A DNA stretch of 41,633 nt from Stemphylium vesicarium. Lineage: Eukaryota > Ascomycota > Dothideomycetes > Pleosporales > Pleosporaceae. Made by a program: the position numbers and the translations under genes. The stretch spans positions 1 through 41,633 of the forward strand of contig QXCR01000206.1 of NCBI GenBank assembly GCA_004380135.1, read 5' to 3'. Of this stretch, positions 1 through 9,334 are shown one piece after another (position 1 is the stretch's first letter; every line of letters begins with the position of its first letter). Under the pieces are notes generated by a model. It saw only the letters and a program-made list of their open reading frames with translations, was not told where the DNA came from and ran no database searches.

Positions 1-113
1 ACCACAGACATCCCCGGGATGGCAGTGATGGCAGTGATGGCAATGGACTCAGCGATGAGGATATAAGGATGGAAAGGTTTCATTGTTTCTCTCGTTGTGG
101 TCAACTCTCATAG
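1..113 (+). CDS. possible 3' end of a gene entering from the left
   Basis: One plus-strand frame (codons starting at position 3) is open from the window edge to a TAG at 111-113. It begins with a short acidic run encoded by three 9-bp repeats (DGS, DGS, DGN at 18-44) followed by LSDED. Acidic Ser/Asp/Gly-rich tails are common at fungal protein C-termini, so this could be the tail of an upstream gene. About 36 codons cannot be told from chance, and no family is recognisable. Confidence 0.2.
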   Translation, partial: HRHPRDGSDGSDGNGLSDEDIRMERFHCFSRCGQLS

Positions 114-219
114 TTACATCTCTTACCTAGATTGCCAACTAGTTATTCTATCGTTCATATAGAATTGAATTGTCTTTACCCGAATACCTACTATCCCACT
201 TAGTCGCCAGACAACTCTA

Positions 220-2312
220 CGGGCCTACCGCCATACAATACCTCGCCTGCCTTAGTACGGACCAGGAACAGAGAAGTATCGCCGAACCCCGTATAACATG
301 ATACTGCTATATACACTGTCTGATCAAGACGATAGCCTCTGCACTCCAACACGCTGACCAGCATGGCCAACCTCGCATCGACATACAGGAACCAAGGCCG
401 ATGGGACGATGCGCAGAAGCTGGAGGTGCACGTGATGGAGACTCGCAAGACGAAGCTGGGAGCAGACCATCCCGACCCTGTGCTTTCCACGTAAAGGACA
501 GGTTGGCCGTGTTGCTCAGCGTAGAAGGATGGCCTGCTCCCAGCTTCGTCTTGCGAGTCTCCATCACGTGCACCTCCAGCTTCTGCGCATCGTCCCATCG
601 ACCTCCAAGCTTATATGCTAAACCTACCATGGCTACACTCCACAGCGTGTCCTCGTGCTCTTGCCCCAGCACCTTCTTCCGCGCTTTCATTGCCTTCATA
701 GATAGCATCTCAGTGTCGGCAATGTTTCCCGTTCTCACCGCAAACCATGCTGCGCGGTAGAGCACCGTCGCCCATTCTGCTATTGACGACTCGTCTTTAG
801 GTGGCTACTTTATAGCGGCCTTGGCGTGCGCATAGAGTGCCTGAAATGCTGCCCAGTTCTCGTACTCTCCTGTGGGAAACGCTGCACAGAGATTGCTAAC
901 AAACTGTTGCTTCCACTGTTCAAGCTCGCTGTTCCCCTCGAGCCACTTCCGCGTCGCTAGCTGCACTAGCGCATGCATTTCGAAGCTCGTGCCAGCAATG
1001 TCGACAGAGACGAAGCAAAAGTTACGCAATACCATTATATCGTCTTTAAACTGGTCACCGCCTGCGCTGGACTGCGATGCACTGTCTTCTTCATCGCTCT
1101 CCCGGACGTCATGTTCAAGTTCTTTTTGATTTCTCTGGGCGCCTGTCTGCGCGGCTCGTCTTTGGAGTAGGGCCTCTGGAATACCTTGTCGATCAAAGAA
1201 GCCCATGAGCGAGAGTAGGTCCCCTGCTGACGACAGTATCTGCTGTATATAATCGAACGAGATCTGCCACGTGACCAGGATAGAGTTCTTTGCTTCCCGG
1301 TCGCGACGGAGGTGTCCTTCGTCGCGGTTAAGGAGACTGATCTGCTTACGCTCACTCTTCCTGTACTCGTCCTGGTACTTGGCTACAGAGTATCGCGGTG
1401 CTCTCTGCAAGATGTATGCAGCAGTCTGCACGATGGGGAGCCGCATGTACTCGAGCGCTGCTGCGAGGTCGGCAATATTGCTATTGTCCTCGTGTGTTTC
1501 TACCTTCTTCTCAAACAGCGCGAGCGCCTGCACCTCGTCCATCGGTTCTACACTAACAATGTCGCGCTGATTGACCGACTAGCTTTAGTGCCGCTTCCTT
1601 GTTCCGCGTCGTGACGAGGATGGAGCCACGCTCGCAGTGGGGCAGGTACTCGCGCAGCAGCTGAGATGCTGTCTTGGACTGGGTAGCCGGGTTCTCCACA
1701 AGAAAGCGAGCATCGCCAACATTGTCCAGCACAAGAAGCCACCGCTGCTTGCAGTCGCACAGCCAGTCGTGCACCAGCTTGGAGATGTTCGCTTGCGGGT
1801 CTTGCCGCCCGGCGGTCTTGACCCTGTCGGCAATCTTGCGGAAGCTCTGCTCGAACCGCGCTGCGTTGCTGGCGTGCACCCAGAACACTCACGTCTCAGG
1901 CGACTGCTTGTGCGTACGATAGGCATGCTCGATGGCCAGCTGCGACTTTCTTCAACGCTGTCAGCGGTTGATGCTGGTGAGGCTGTACCTTACTCACCCC
2001 ACGCCCCCAAGACCGACGAGCGCTGTCCACGAGTCTGGCGCGGCGCATCTTTTCTCGATATCTCCAAGTATCGTCCCTCGCTCGACAAAGTCTTTGTCGA
2101 GCCCAAACGGGATCACAATCGATGGGGGTGGTGAAGTCTCGCGTCGTTCTAAGGCGGGGCTGTAGTCAGTGCTTGTTCGGGCCTAACACATCTAAGGCAG
2201 AGCAGTCCCGCAACTAACCGGGTGGCAGATGGAACGCAGCGCTCACCGGGCCATTAACGATGCCACCCTGGATGCCGTAATTTCTATCACCAAAAGAAAT
2301 CGTGGAAGCCAT
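220..2312 (-). pseudogene. NLR1: decayed NB-ARC/TPR receptor with N-terminal amyloid-like motif
   Basis: This is a broken paralog of the receptor at 6416-9324, on the opposite strand. Exon 1 (2312-2219) starts MASTISFGDRNYGIQGG and runs to FHLPP. Intron 1 is 2218-2149. Exon 2 (2148-1998) carries the first half of the P-loop (GLGGVG). Intron 2 is 1997-1950, and exon 3 resumes with KSQLAIEHAYR. Introns sit at the same codons as in NLR2. Breaks: a TGA replaces the Trp codon of ETWV (1891-1889); a net +4 nt change near 1570-1580 shifts the frame; a TAG at 807-805 stands where NLR2 has CAG; and the TPR end is scrambled by an inverted segment (about 345-480). Frames on either side still match the NB-ARC nucleotide-binding core, the LDNVGDARF Walker B region, the LVQLATRKW helical region and the first TPR. 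The 3' limit near 220 is approximate. The stop changes are C-to-T or G-to-A. Confidence 0.85.
399..600. repeat. inverted repeat, 74-bp arms, inside the NLR1 TPR region
   Basis: Positions 399-472 and 527-600 are reverse complements with one mismatch (67 bp perfect, 399-465 against 534-600), separated by 54 bp. Both arms are copies of one TPR module (RWDDAQKLEVHVMETRKTKLGA). The left arm codes in plus sense and the right arm in minus sense, so one module now lies opposite to the rest of its gene. Confidence 0.95.
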
Positions 2313-2501
2313 GACAATGTAGTGGTAGGGAGCAAGGAGCAGAGCGCGAAGGGTCATTTCAGACATTCTGGATGGACTATCGAAGAATTAGAGGACTTGT
2401 CGGTAGGCAACTATAGTTAATGTCATATTAATTGCGGCTGTATATAAGCGATTAAGATGTCTAAGTGTAATTCGTTAAGACAGTACATATTTCTATTATA
2501 A
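2313..2501. other. short gap between the effector stop and NLR1 start
   Basis: These 189 bp must hold both the 3' end of the nucleosidase-like gene and the promoter of NLR1, both read leftward. The stretch is AT-rich around 2415-2500. No ORF or clear element is seen. Confidence 0.5.
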
Positions 2502-3608
2502 CTACTTCCTCCCAAACGTAAGACCGCTAACACCACCGTAGATGTTCCCAGCCTGAAAGCCCTGGTTGTTGGACCCAAACTTGATGTGCTGTACCTGGCC
2601 ACTCTCCTCAGCCGAGAGTGGTCTAAGAGGCTCCGCCTTCACTGCGACAGCAACCGGCGCTATTGATAGTAGCAGTTCCTTCGCAAATGCAGCTGCTGTA
2701 GCTGCTGCGTAAGACTGCCAGCGCTTGTTCTTGTGCGAGTCGGAATAGTCGCAGATGCCTCGAACCACCAGACAGGGATGGCTCTGTATAACACCGGCGC
2801 CTTCCATCTCAAAGCAGATGGCCTGATGCTCTGCTGCAATCCTGTCTCGCATGGTGGCGGAGACCTGCAATTGATTGCTTGATGCAATGTTGCCGTAGTG
2901 AACCTTGGGGGTGTCCACAGCTCTAACTGCACCCTCACCACGCTTGCTCCGCTGCGTGCAAAAGCTAAAGTCGCAGCAGTTGTCGCAAAGCTCATTTGGT
3001 TCATCGTGCGGATGAGGGAAGTAGCTCTGATACAGTCGATCGTTGTCGGCGCCTTGATCTTCGAACCTGGCACGGACTTTTTCATTTAGCTTGCTTCGCA
3101 TCTGCGCGAGATACTGCGGGATCTTTGTTCCCTGGCTCCCATCGTATCGTGACCGCAAGCTGCCGACAGCTGCGCTGAGCTCTGACGGCGGGCCGTTGAG
3201 ATGTCCCGTGTTGCTTAGCTGGCCGTCCTCGACCCATGCGCCGGTGTCGTACGTAAACACGCCGCCGTGGTTGCCTCGCGGAGAGGAGACTACTACGTCT
3301 CCCAAGACGATCGTGTTGACGTCGCCTGCTGGGCCGTAGCTCGGTACCCCGCCGCCGATCCCGACTACGAGAAAGAACTTGATGTTCGGGCAGGCGCGAC
3401 GCATCCGCGCGGCCAGATCCGCCGCAGCGCTGGTACCCATCTTCGACTGAATGCCAATGACAACGTTGTGGTCTCCAATCTTGCCTGCGATATAGCGATG
3501 TTCGTTATCGGTTACTTCACTGTGCTCGACATCAAGCATATGCCTCGCCGCTGTGAGCTCCAGTGAAAGCGGCGCGATCCAGCCTACGGTGTAGTTTGAG
3601 GGATTCAT
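2502..3608 (-). CDS. PNP/UDP-family nucleosidase-like effector with C-terminal amyloid-like motif
   Basis: The protein is 368 aa with no intron, starting at ATG 3608-3606 (a longer in-frame reading to 3818 has only a GTG). It fits the nucleoside phosphorylase/nucleosidase (PNP_UDP) fold: NVVIGIQSKMGTSAAA at about residues 48-63, the glycine loop GIGGGVP at 83-89, FEMEGAG at 266-272 and the base-site segment GICDYSD near 284-290. A CDNCCDF cysteine cluster lies mid-protein. In the family, such domains cleave or phosphorolyse N-glycosidic bonds of nucleosides or nucleotides, and some immune versions cleave ATP. The substrate here is inferred. Residues 341-368 (FGSNNQGFQAGNIYGGV and flank) match the N-termini of both nearby NLRs, suggesting recruitment by amyloid templating. 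NLR1 starts 189 bp downstream on the same strand. An alternative is an independent metabolic nucleosidase, but the tail argues against this. Confidence 0.88.
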   Translation of the reverse strand: MNPSNYTVGWIAPLSLELTAARHMLDVEHSEVTDNEHRYIAGKIGDHNVVIGIQSKMGTSAAADLAARMRRACPNIKFFLVVGIGGGVPSYGPAGDVNTIVLGDVVVSSPRGNHGGVFTYDTGAWVEDGQLSNTGHLNGPPSELSAAVGSLRSRYDGSQGTKIPQYLAQMRSKLNEKVRARFEDQGADNDRLYQSYFPHPHDEPNELCDNCCDFSFCTQRSKRGEGAVRAVDTPKVHYGNIASSNQLQVSATMRDRIAAEHQAICFEMEGAGVIQSHPCLVVRGICDYSDSHKNKRWQSYAAATAAAFAKELLLSIAPVAVAVKAEPLRPLSAEESGQVQHIKFGSNNQGFQAGNIYGGVSGLTFGRK

Positions 3609-4551
3609 TGTGCGAGCGAGGGGGTTCGATAGGAAGGTCTTGAGCGAGAAGAAAAGAAGCGTTGATATGCTAGCAAAGTTCTGGACGGCCGACAACCAAA
3701 TATCTGGCACACGAGTACAGTGCAATGCGATTAAGCAAAGAGCAGTTCCGCAGCGGTATAGTGGCACAGCCTCATTACTGCCTTGGGGGCGCGAACTCAG
3801 CCACCGCAGCGCACGCACCTTACCTGTAAACTTGGATATCTAGCGTCACTGTCACCTACGAGAGATTTGGAGCGAATTTGGATAGAGATCAGAGCAAAGT
3901 AAAAGATGGCGTTGTGAAATTGTAGTTTCACTTGTAAAAGCAACTTTATCTAGCTACGCGCGAGATGTGTTTTGGTGGTGGAACTTGGCTTGACTGATCA
4001 GACGCACTAGTGTGGGCTGTGCATCGCATTTGAAGGGCTGTGCCTCTGTAGGCAAAGCAGCCCTTGATAGAAGCGACTATGTGCCCGCGCCTTATTGCTT
4101 GCCACAGCTATACTGCTTAGCTATCAATACATAATATGTTCTAGGGGCGAACATCTTCTTGCGGATACTCTAGAGGTAGAGCAGACAAGCGCCTAATAGT
4201 GCGACGTCGATTTATGGACATGTCACCAGGTGCCTCTAATGGTGGTCGTAACAAGAAGTGCAAAGTCTCTTGTTCCGTTGGGAGCAAGTTAGTGTGAAGA
4301 ATCACAGACAGCAATGCAGATAGAAAGCAGCGCGAAGTCTTGTTGGTAGTCCCCCAGACAGGCTGCTTGCGACGAAGCTGAGCCGTATCGTAGACGCATT
4401 GCAGTGAGTCTGCCACGTGCCTATGTCCGCTATCAATGCTGGTGAATTCGGCGTTTGTGGAAAAAGGACACGTCGTAAGTTTGATTGCAATTCCGCCGGG
4501 ATCACATCTTCCATCCGCTCATGCATCCAGCAAGTTATTCCTGTAACATGA
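3609..4551. other. gene-free stretch upstream of the effector gene
   Basis: This is the presumed promoter and 5' leader of the nucleosidase-like gene (transcribed leftward from about 3608) plus the 3' flank of the CorA-like pseudogene. Short ORFs (for example minus strand 4141-4416) resemble no family. No repeat or RNA gene was recognised. Confidence 0.5.
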
Positions 4552-6200
4552 CTACACACCATTGATTCGCGACTGTGACATGGACAACAGTCTTGCCCAT
4601 CGATTCCACCAGAACCATACGACAAGCGTCACAATGGTCATAGGGACTGACAGGGCCCAGTAAACCCAGAAATGGCGGGATACGATGAATAACGAACTTC
4701 CTCCGTCTCCACTAGGCTCAAAAGAGAAGAAGTTCATCCCAAAAAGCGTCTTTAATCCGGCTATTAGCTAGGTCTTGTGTTACGTTAAAACAGGCGACTC
4801 ACAGAAACAAAGGTAGCTGGCAGAAAGGTCATCGTGACCACGGCATTCGCTCTCATCGCCGAAGCTTCGTTCGTCGCTTGTTCTCCCATTCTTACCTGGA
4901 TTCTACTGTCCCTCTGGGCTGCCGTATTGAAAGCCTGTAGCGTAAGCCGTGAACTAAGGCACATTCAATGCTCTAAGCTTACGAGAGTAATCTCATTCTG
5001 AATGCGAGCATTGTTCGCTTGACATCGTTCAGCCAGGCCCTCCAGAAATCGCAGCTGGAACTCAAGATGTTCTCCGACCGTGTCCCAGCATCTGCGCTTG
5101 TTCTTGCTGCCGACAAGGTCTATCTCTACTCTAGATCTTTCATGGTGCTGTCGGGTTGAGCTGAGCGATCGTGCCGCCACCCTCAACGTCTCGTTGACAT
5201 GCACACCGTGTCTTGCGATCTCGTGCAAGAGGACATAATCGGTTTCCTGCGTCCTTCTCTGTCTTTGCGTAAGCGCTGATTCCGTTAGCCGTTAGATGTT
5301 TGCACTTGTGACTTACAGCTTCCCACCGGCTGATATGGTTTCGGACTGACCACACTGAGTTGTCATACAACCGGAGCAGCTCGTCTAATATGTGCGTGAA
5401 AGAGCTGTATGGAAGGGAGGGGTCTACAGCCTGTGAACACAACGTCGTGTAGATGGCCGATTGCGACGCAGCAGGCACATCGAAGCACATGAGCGTGACA
5501 TGTCCCGACGGATCCCAGGAAGCGAAGAAACCCATTTCGTACCACTCCCATCCATGCTGCATGCTCTGTGGCCCATGTACAGAGACCTCAGTGTTCCACT
5601 CGTTAGGTTTTTCCCTGTGATTAGAGACATGTGGCGTGAACGTCGTCTTTGGCCTGAGCTCATCGTACGTCTGCTTGGTGGTAAAGCGAGAACAAAAGGC
5701 TAACGCACAGCCTACTATCAGTCTCACAAATGCTGCTTAGTGCTAGATTTACTTGATATAACATTTCACTTCGTCGCTGTTATTAAGCCAGAGGTTGTGT
5801 CCAGCAAAGCCATTAGACTGAATATACATTCTGTCGAACAACGTTGGAGGGATCCTTAGCTAGCTTTCTATCTCTTCTCGAAGCCTTGGAGAGGCGTCAA
5901 GGTAGCCCTTAACGGACGCGAAACTGCGTGTTGTTAGACCATGCTCCGAGCTGTGGCTGAAGCGACTCACATCACTTGAACTTCGGCGGAGTTGAGCTCC
6001 TACTACGTTGTGAGAAGCGAATCTTTGAACTGGATGTTCTTAGCACCTTCAAAACATCGTCCCATGTCTTTTCGTGCCGTTCGCACACGTTCACAGTGAT
6101 GTCTAGACAATGAGCGCCAGCCTCGATGATTGCAGTGTAGAACGCTTGCCTAGTCTAATGACCTTACCATTGTCGGTTTTGTTTGTCGTCACTTCAAACT
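4552..6200 (-). pseudogene. CorA-like Mg2+ transporter family membrane protein, nonsense-broken
   Basis: The C-terminal half splices cleanly: a coding frame ending at 5317, intron 5316-5259, exon 5258-4983, intron 4982-4935, exon 4934-4803, intron 4802-4750 and exon 4749-4552. It gives a soluble region (HGWEWYEMGFFAS, HEIARHGVHVNETL), helix 1 (AVVTMTFLPATFVS), the CorA-type GMN motif in TLFGMNFF, and helix 2 (HFWVYWALSVPMTIVTLVVW). Two helices at the C-terminus with GMN between them is the CorA plan; fungal relatives are often only CorA-like and transport is unproven. Upstream the same frame continues (GYLDASPRLREE near 5920-5880, IQSNGFAGHN near 5805) but is cut by one TAG near 5865 and by TAA, TAG and TAA near 5740-5750, each one C-to-T step from CAA/CAG. 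A coding-like segment (AIIEAGAHCLDITVNVCERH) near 6080-6150 may be the first exon. The 5' limit is uncertain. Confidence 0.75.
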
Positions 6201-6415
6201 GTATCGAAGCGGGTATGAAGCCGTTGCTTCGAGTTCCGGTCTAGGTGTTTAGAGAATAAAAGCGAGTCGGGAGGCGGTGACGGAGGTGGCTGGAAAGACA
6301 ACCTTTCCGAACATCAGGCGGCCACGTCCAATCAAGCCTGTCAGGCTGAAGCCCAGCTGAGGCTTCACCACAAACACCAGCGCCGACTGTCGCACTACAG
6401 GACTGTCACATTCTT
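6201..6415. promoter_or_regulatory. presumed NLR2 promoter and leader
   Basis: This stretch lies between the divergent CorA-like pseudogene and the NLR2 start codon at 6416. No TATA box or other element can be assigned with confidence. The role is inferred from position. Confidence 0.35.
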
Positions 6416-9324
6416 ATGGCCTCCACCATCTCGTTTGGTAACGCGAACGCGGGCTTCCAAGCGGGTACCGTCAACGGCCCGGTGAGCGCTGCGTTCCACC
6501 TTCCACCCGGTTAGTTGCGGGACTGCTCTAGCTGTGTAGAGCCCGAGCCAGCGCTGACATACCCCCGCCTCAAGAACGACCGGAGACTCCACCGCACCCA
6601 TCGATCGTGATACCGTTCGCGCGCGACGCCGACTTTGTCGAGCGAGGGACGATACTTGGAGACATCGAGAAAAGATGCGCCGCGCCAGACTCGTGGACAG
6701 CGCTTGTCGGTCTTGGGGGCGTGGGGTGAGTAAGGTACAGCCTCGCCAGCGTCAACCGCTGACGGTCGTGAAGCAAGTCGCAGCTGGCCATCGAGCACGC
6801 CTATCGTACGCATAAAGCTTCGCCTGAGACGTGGGTGCTGTGGGTGTACGCCAGCAACGCAGCGCGGTACGAGCAGAGCTTCCGCGACATCGCCGACGCT
6901 AGCAAGATCGTTGGACGGCAGGACCCGCAGACCAACATCTTCAAGCTAGTGCACGACTGGCTGCGTGATAACATGCATCAATGGCTGTTGGTACTAGACA
7001 ACGTTGACGATGCTCGCTTTCTGCTTGACCACCCGGCTGCAAGCACGAACGCGAACACTGCATCCAAACCGTTGCGCGGGTACCTCCCTCACTGCCAGCG
7101 CGGCTCCATCCTCGTCACGACGCGGAACAAAGAGGCGGCGCTAAAGCTGGTCGAACGTCACGACATCATCGTTATTGGACCGATGGACAAGGGGAGTGCG
7201 GTTGTGCTCTTGGAGAAGAAGCTAGGAACACCGAGTGACGGCAGTGACGTCGCTGAGCTGACCACAGCGCTCGAGTACATGCCGCTGGCCATCGTGCAAG
7301 CAGCAGCGTACATCTCGCAGAGAGCGCCGCGATACCCGGTGTCCAGGTACTTAGACGAGTACAGGAAGAGCGAGCGCAAGCGGACGAGCCTTCTCGACTA
7401 TGACGAAGGCCAGCTGCGGCGAGATGGGGAGGCGAAGAACTCGATCATCGTGACGTGGCAGATTTCGTTCGAGCACATACGGCAGACACGGCCGTCAGCG
7501 GCAGATCTGCTGTCGCTGATGAGCTTCTTCGACCGGCAGGGTATACCTGAGGATATGCTGCGGTGGCGCGAAAAGCGGGAAGACGACGAGAGAGATCAGC
7601 AAGAGCCAATAACGGAGGCTGCTGACAGCGACGGAGAGGATAATGCATCCCAGTCTAGCTCGAGCGTTCAAAGCGATGAGGATACGTTTGAAGACGATGT
7701 GGTAGCGTTGCGCAGCTTTTGCTTCATCTCAGATGAGATCAGAGGAACGAGCTTTGAGATGCACGCGCTTGTACAACTAGCGACACGCAGGTGGCTGGCT
7801 GCGAACGGCGAGCTAGAGTGGTGGAAGCAGCAGTTTGTCAGCAATCTTTGTGCAGCGTTTCCAGCGGGAGACTATGAGAACTGGGCAACATGTCAGGCAC
7901 TCTATGCGCATACCAAGGCGGCCGTAGGGCAGGAACCCAAAGACGAGTCGTCAATAGCAGAGTGGGCGACAGTGCTCTACCGTGCGGCGTGGTTTGCGGA
8001 GAGGATAGGAAACATTGCTGATGCTGAGATGCTCGCTACAAAGGCAATGAAAGCGCGGAAGAAGGTGCTGGGGCAAGAGCATGAGGACACGCTGCGGAGT
8101 GTAGCCATGGTTGGGTCCGCATACAAGCTCGGAGGCCGATGGGACGACGCCGAGAAGCTGGAGGTGCAAGTGATGGAGACTTTCAAGACGAAGCTCGGAG
8201 CAGACCATCCCGACACGCTGACTAGCATGGGCAACCTAGCGTTGACATACAGGAACCAAGGCCGATGGGGCGATGCGGAGAAGCTGTTTATGCAAGTGAT
8301 GGAGACGAGCAAGACGAAGCTGGGAGCGGACCATCCCGACACGCTGACCAGCATGGGCAATCTAGCGTCGACATATTGGCACCAATGCCGATGGGGCGAT
8401 GCGGAGAAGCTGTTTATGCAAGTGATGGAGACGAGCAAGACGAAGCTGGGAGCTGATCATCCCTCTACGCTGACCAGCATGGGCAACCTAGCGTCGACAT
8501 ATTGGCACCAAGGCCGATGGGGCGATGCGCAAAAGCTGTTTGTGCAAGTGATAGAGACTTTCAAGACGAAGCTGGGAGCAGACCATCCCTCTACGCTGAC
8601 CAGCATGACCAACTTGGCATCAACTTACAGGGACCAAGGCCGATGGGACGACGCCGAGAAGCTGGAGGCGCAAGTGATAGAGACGCGCAAGACGAAGCTG
8701 GGAGCAGACCATCCCGACACACTGACCAGCATGGGCAACCTAGCGTTGACATACGGGAACCAAGGCCGATGGGACGACGCCGAGAAGCTGGAGGTGCAAG
8801 TGATGGAGACGCGCAAGACGAAGCTGGGAGCGGACCTTCCTGACACGCTAACTAGCATGAGCAACCTAGCGTCGACATATTGGAAGCAAGGCCGATGGGG
8901 CGATGCGCAAAAGCTGTTTGTGCAAGTGATAGAGACGCGCAAGACGAAGCTCGGAGCAGATCATCCTGACACGCTAACCAGCATGGGCAACCTTAGTGTT
9001 GCATATAGTATGCAAGGTAAAGAAGATAAAGCCGAGCCATTAAAGGTGCAAGTGATGGAGGCTCGCAAGATGAAGCTAGGAGCGGACCATCCCGACACGC
9101 TGACCAGCATGGCCAACCTCGCGTCGACATACAGGAACCAAGGCCGATGGAGCGATGCGGAGAAGCTGTTTGTGCAAGTGATAGAGACTCGCAAGACGAA
9201 GCTGGGAGCGGACCATCCCGACACGCTGACCAGCATGGGCAACCTAGCGTTGACATACTGGAACCAAGGCCGATGGGACGATGCGGAGAAGCTGTTTATG
9301 CAAGTGATGGAGACGTGCAAGTGA
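6416..9324 (+). CDS. NLR2: NB-ARC/TPR receptor with N-terminal amyloid-like motif, C-terminally truncated
   Basis: Exons 6416-6509, 6575-6725 and 6774-9324 give 931 aa. Introns are 65 nt (gttagt...caag, branch gctgac) and 48 nt (gtgagt...gaag); the second splits the P-loop GLGGVGKS (residues 77-84). Order: motif FGNANAGFQAGTVNGPV (7-23), linker FHLPPERPETPP, NB-ARC with Walker B-like WLLVLDNVDD (about 152-161), RGSILVTTRN (about 191-200) and GLPL-like LEYMPLAIV (about 248-256), a helical region with an acidic Ser-rich insert, then nine nearly identical 42-aa TPRs (8137-9270). STAND receptors of this build bind nucleotide, oligomerise on ligand sensing by the repeats and, in fungi, trigger cell death through an N-terminal domain or motif. 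The short N-terminal motif implies a separate effector, probably the nucleosidase at 2502-3608. A 17-bp tandem duplication (9301-9334) shifts the frame and stops the protein inside the tenth TPR. Confidence 0.88.
8137..9270 (+). repeat. nine tandem 126-bp TPR units in NLR2
   Basis: Nine consecutive 126-bp units begin with the RW codons (8137, 8263 and every 126 bp to 9145; unit eight starts KEDKAE instead). Each codes for one 42-aa kinesin-light-chain-like TPR. Most positions are invariant between units. Differences gather at a few codons: the two residues after KL in the first helix, the residue after ET, D/S after HP, and the residues around TY and before QG. Near-identity points to recent homogenisation or unit shuffling. 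Confidence 0.95.
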
Positions 9325-9334
9325 TAGAGACGCG
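9301..9334 (+). repeat. 17-bp tandem duplication causing the NLR2 frameshift
   Basis: The 17-mer caagtgatRgagacgYg occurs at 9301-9317 and again at 9318-9334 with two differences. Intact TPR units carry it once. The extra 17 nt shift the frame by two and give TGA at 9322-9324. CAAG recurs at 17-bp spacing in normal units, so slipped pairing there would create this change. Confidence 0.9.

Noticed and set aside
3609..3818. N-terminal extension of the nucleosidase-like protein to 3818
   Set aside because: It starts at GTG, and the extension has no family resemblance. ATG 3608 gives the expected domain start.
4141..4625. Minus-strand ORFs downstream of the CorA-like gene
   Set aside because: They share no family features and overlap the CorA-like last exon in another frame or sit in its 3' flank.
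6482..6531. Alternative first intron of NLR2 (gtgagc...ctctag)
   Set aside because: Reading on through VSAAFHLPP is conserved in NLR1 with only synonymous differences and leads by the 6510-6574 intron to ERPETPP, the family-typical linker. The later donor is therefore better.
8137..9270. CRISPR-like or minisatellite array
   Set aside because: The 126-bp units have no spacers and encode TPRs in frame; the organism is eukaryotic.
9315..9327. A GT-AG intron to rescue the NLR2 frame
   Set aside because: It would be 13 nt long, far below any fungal intron size; the tandem 17-mer explains the break.
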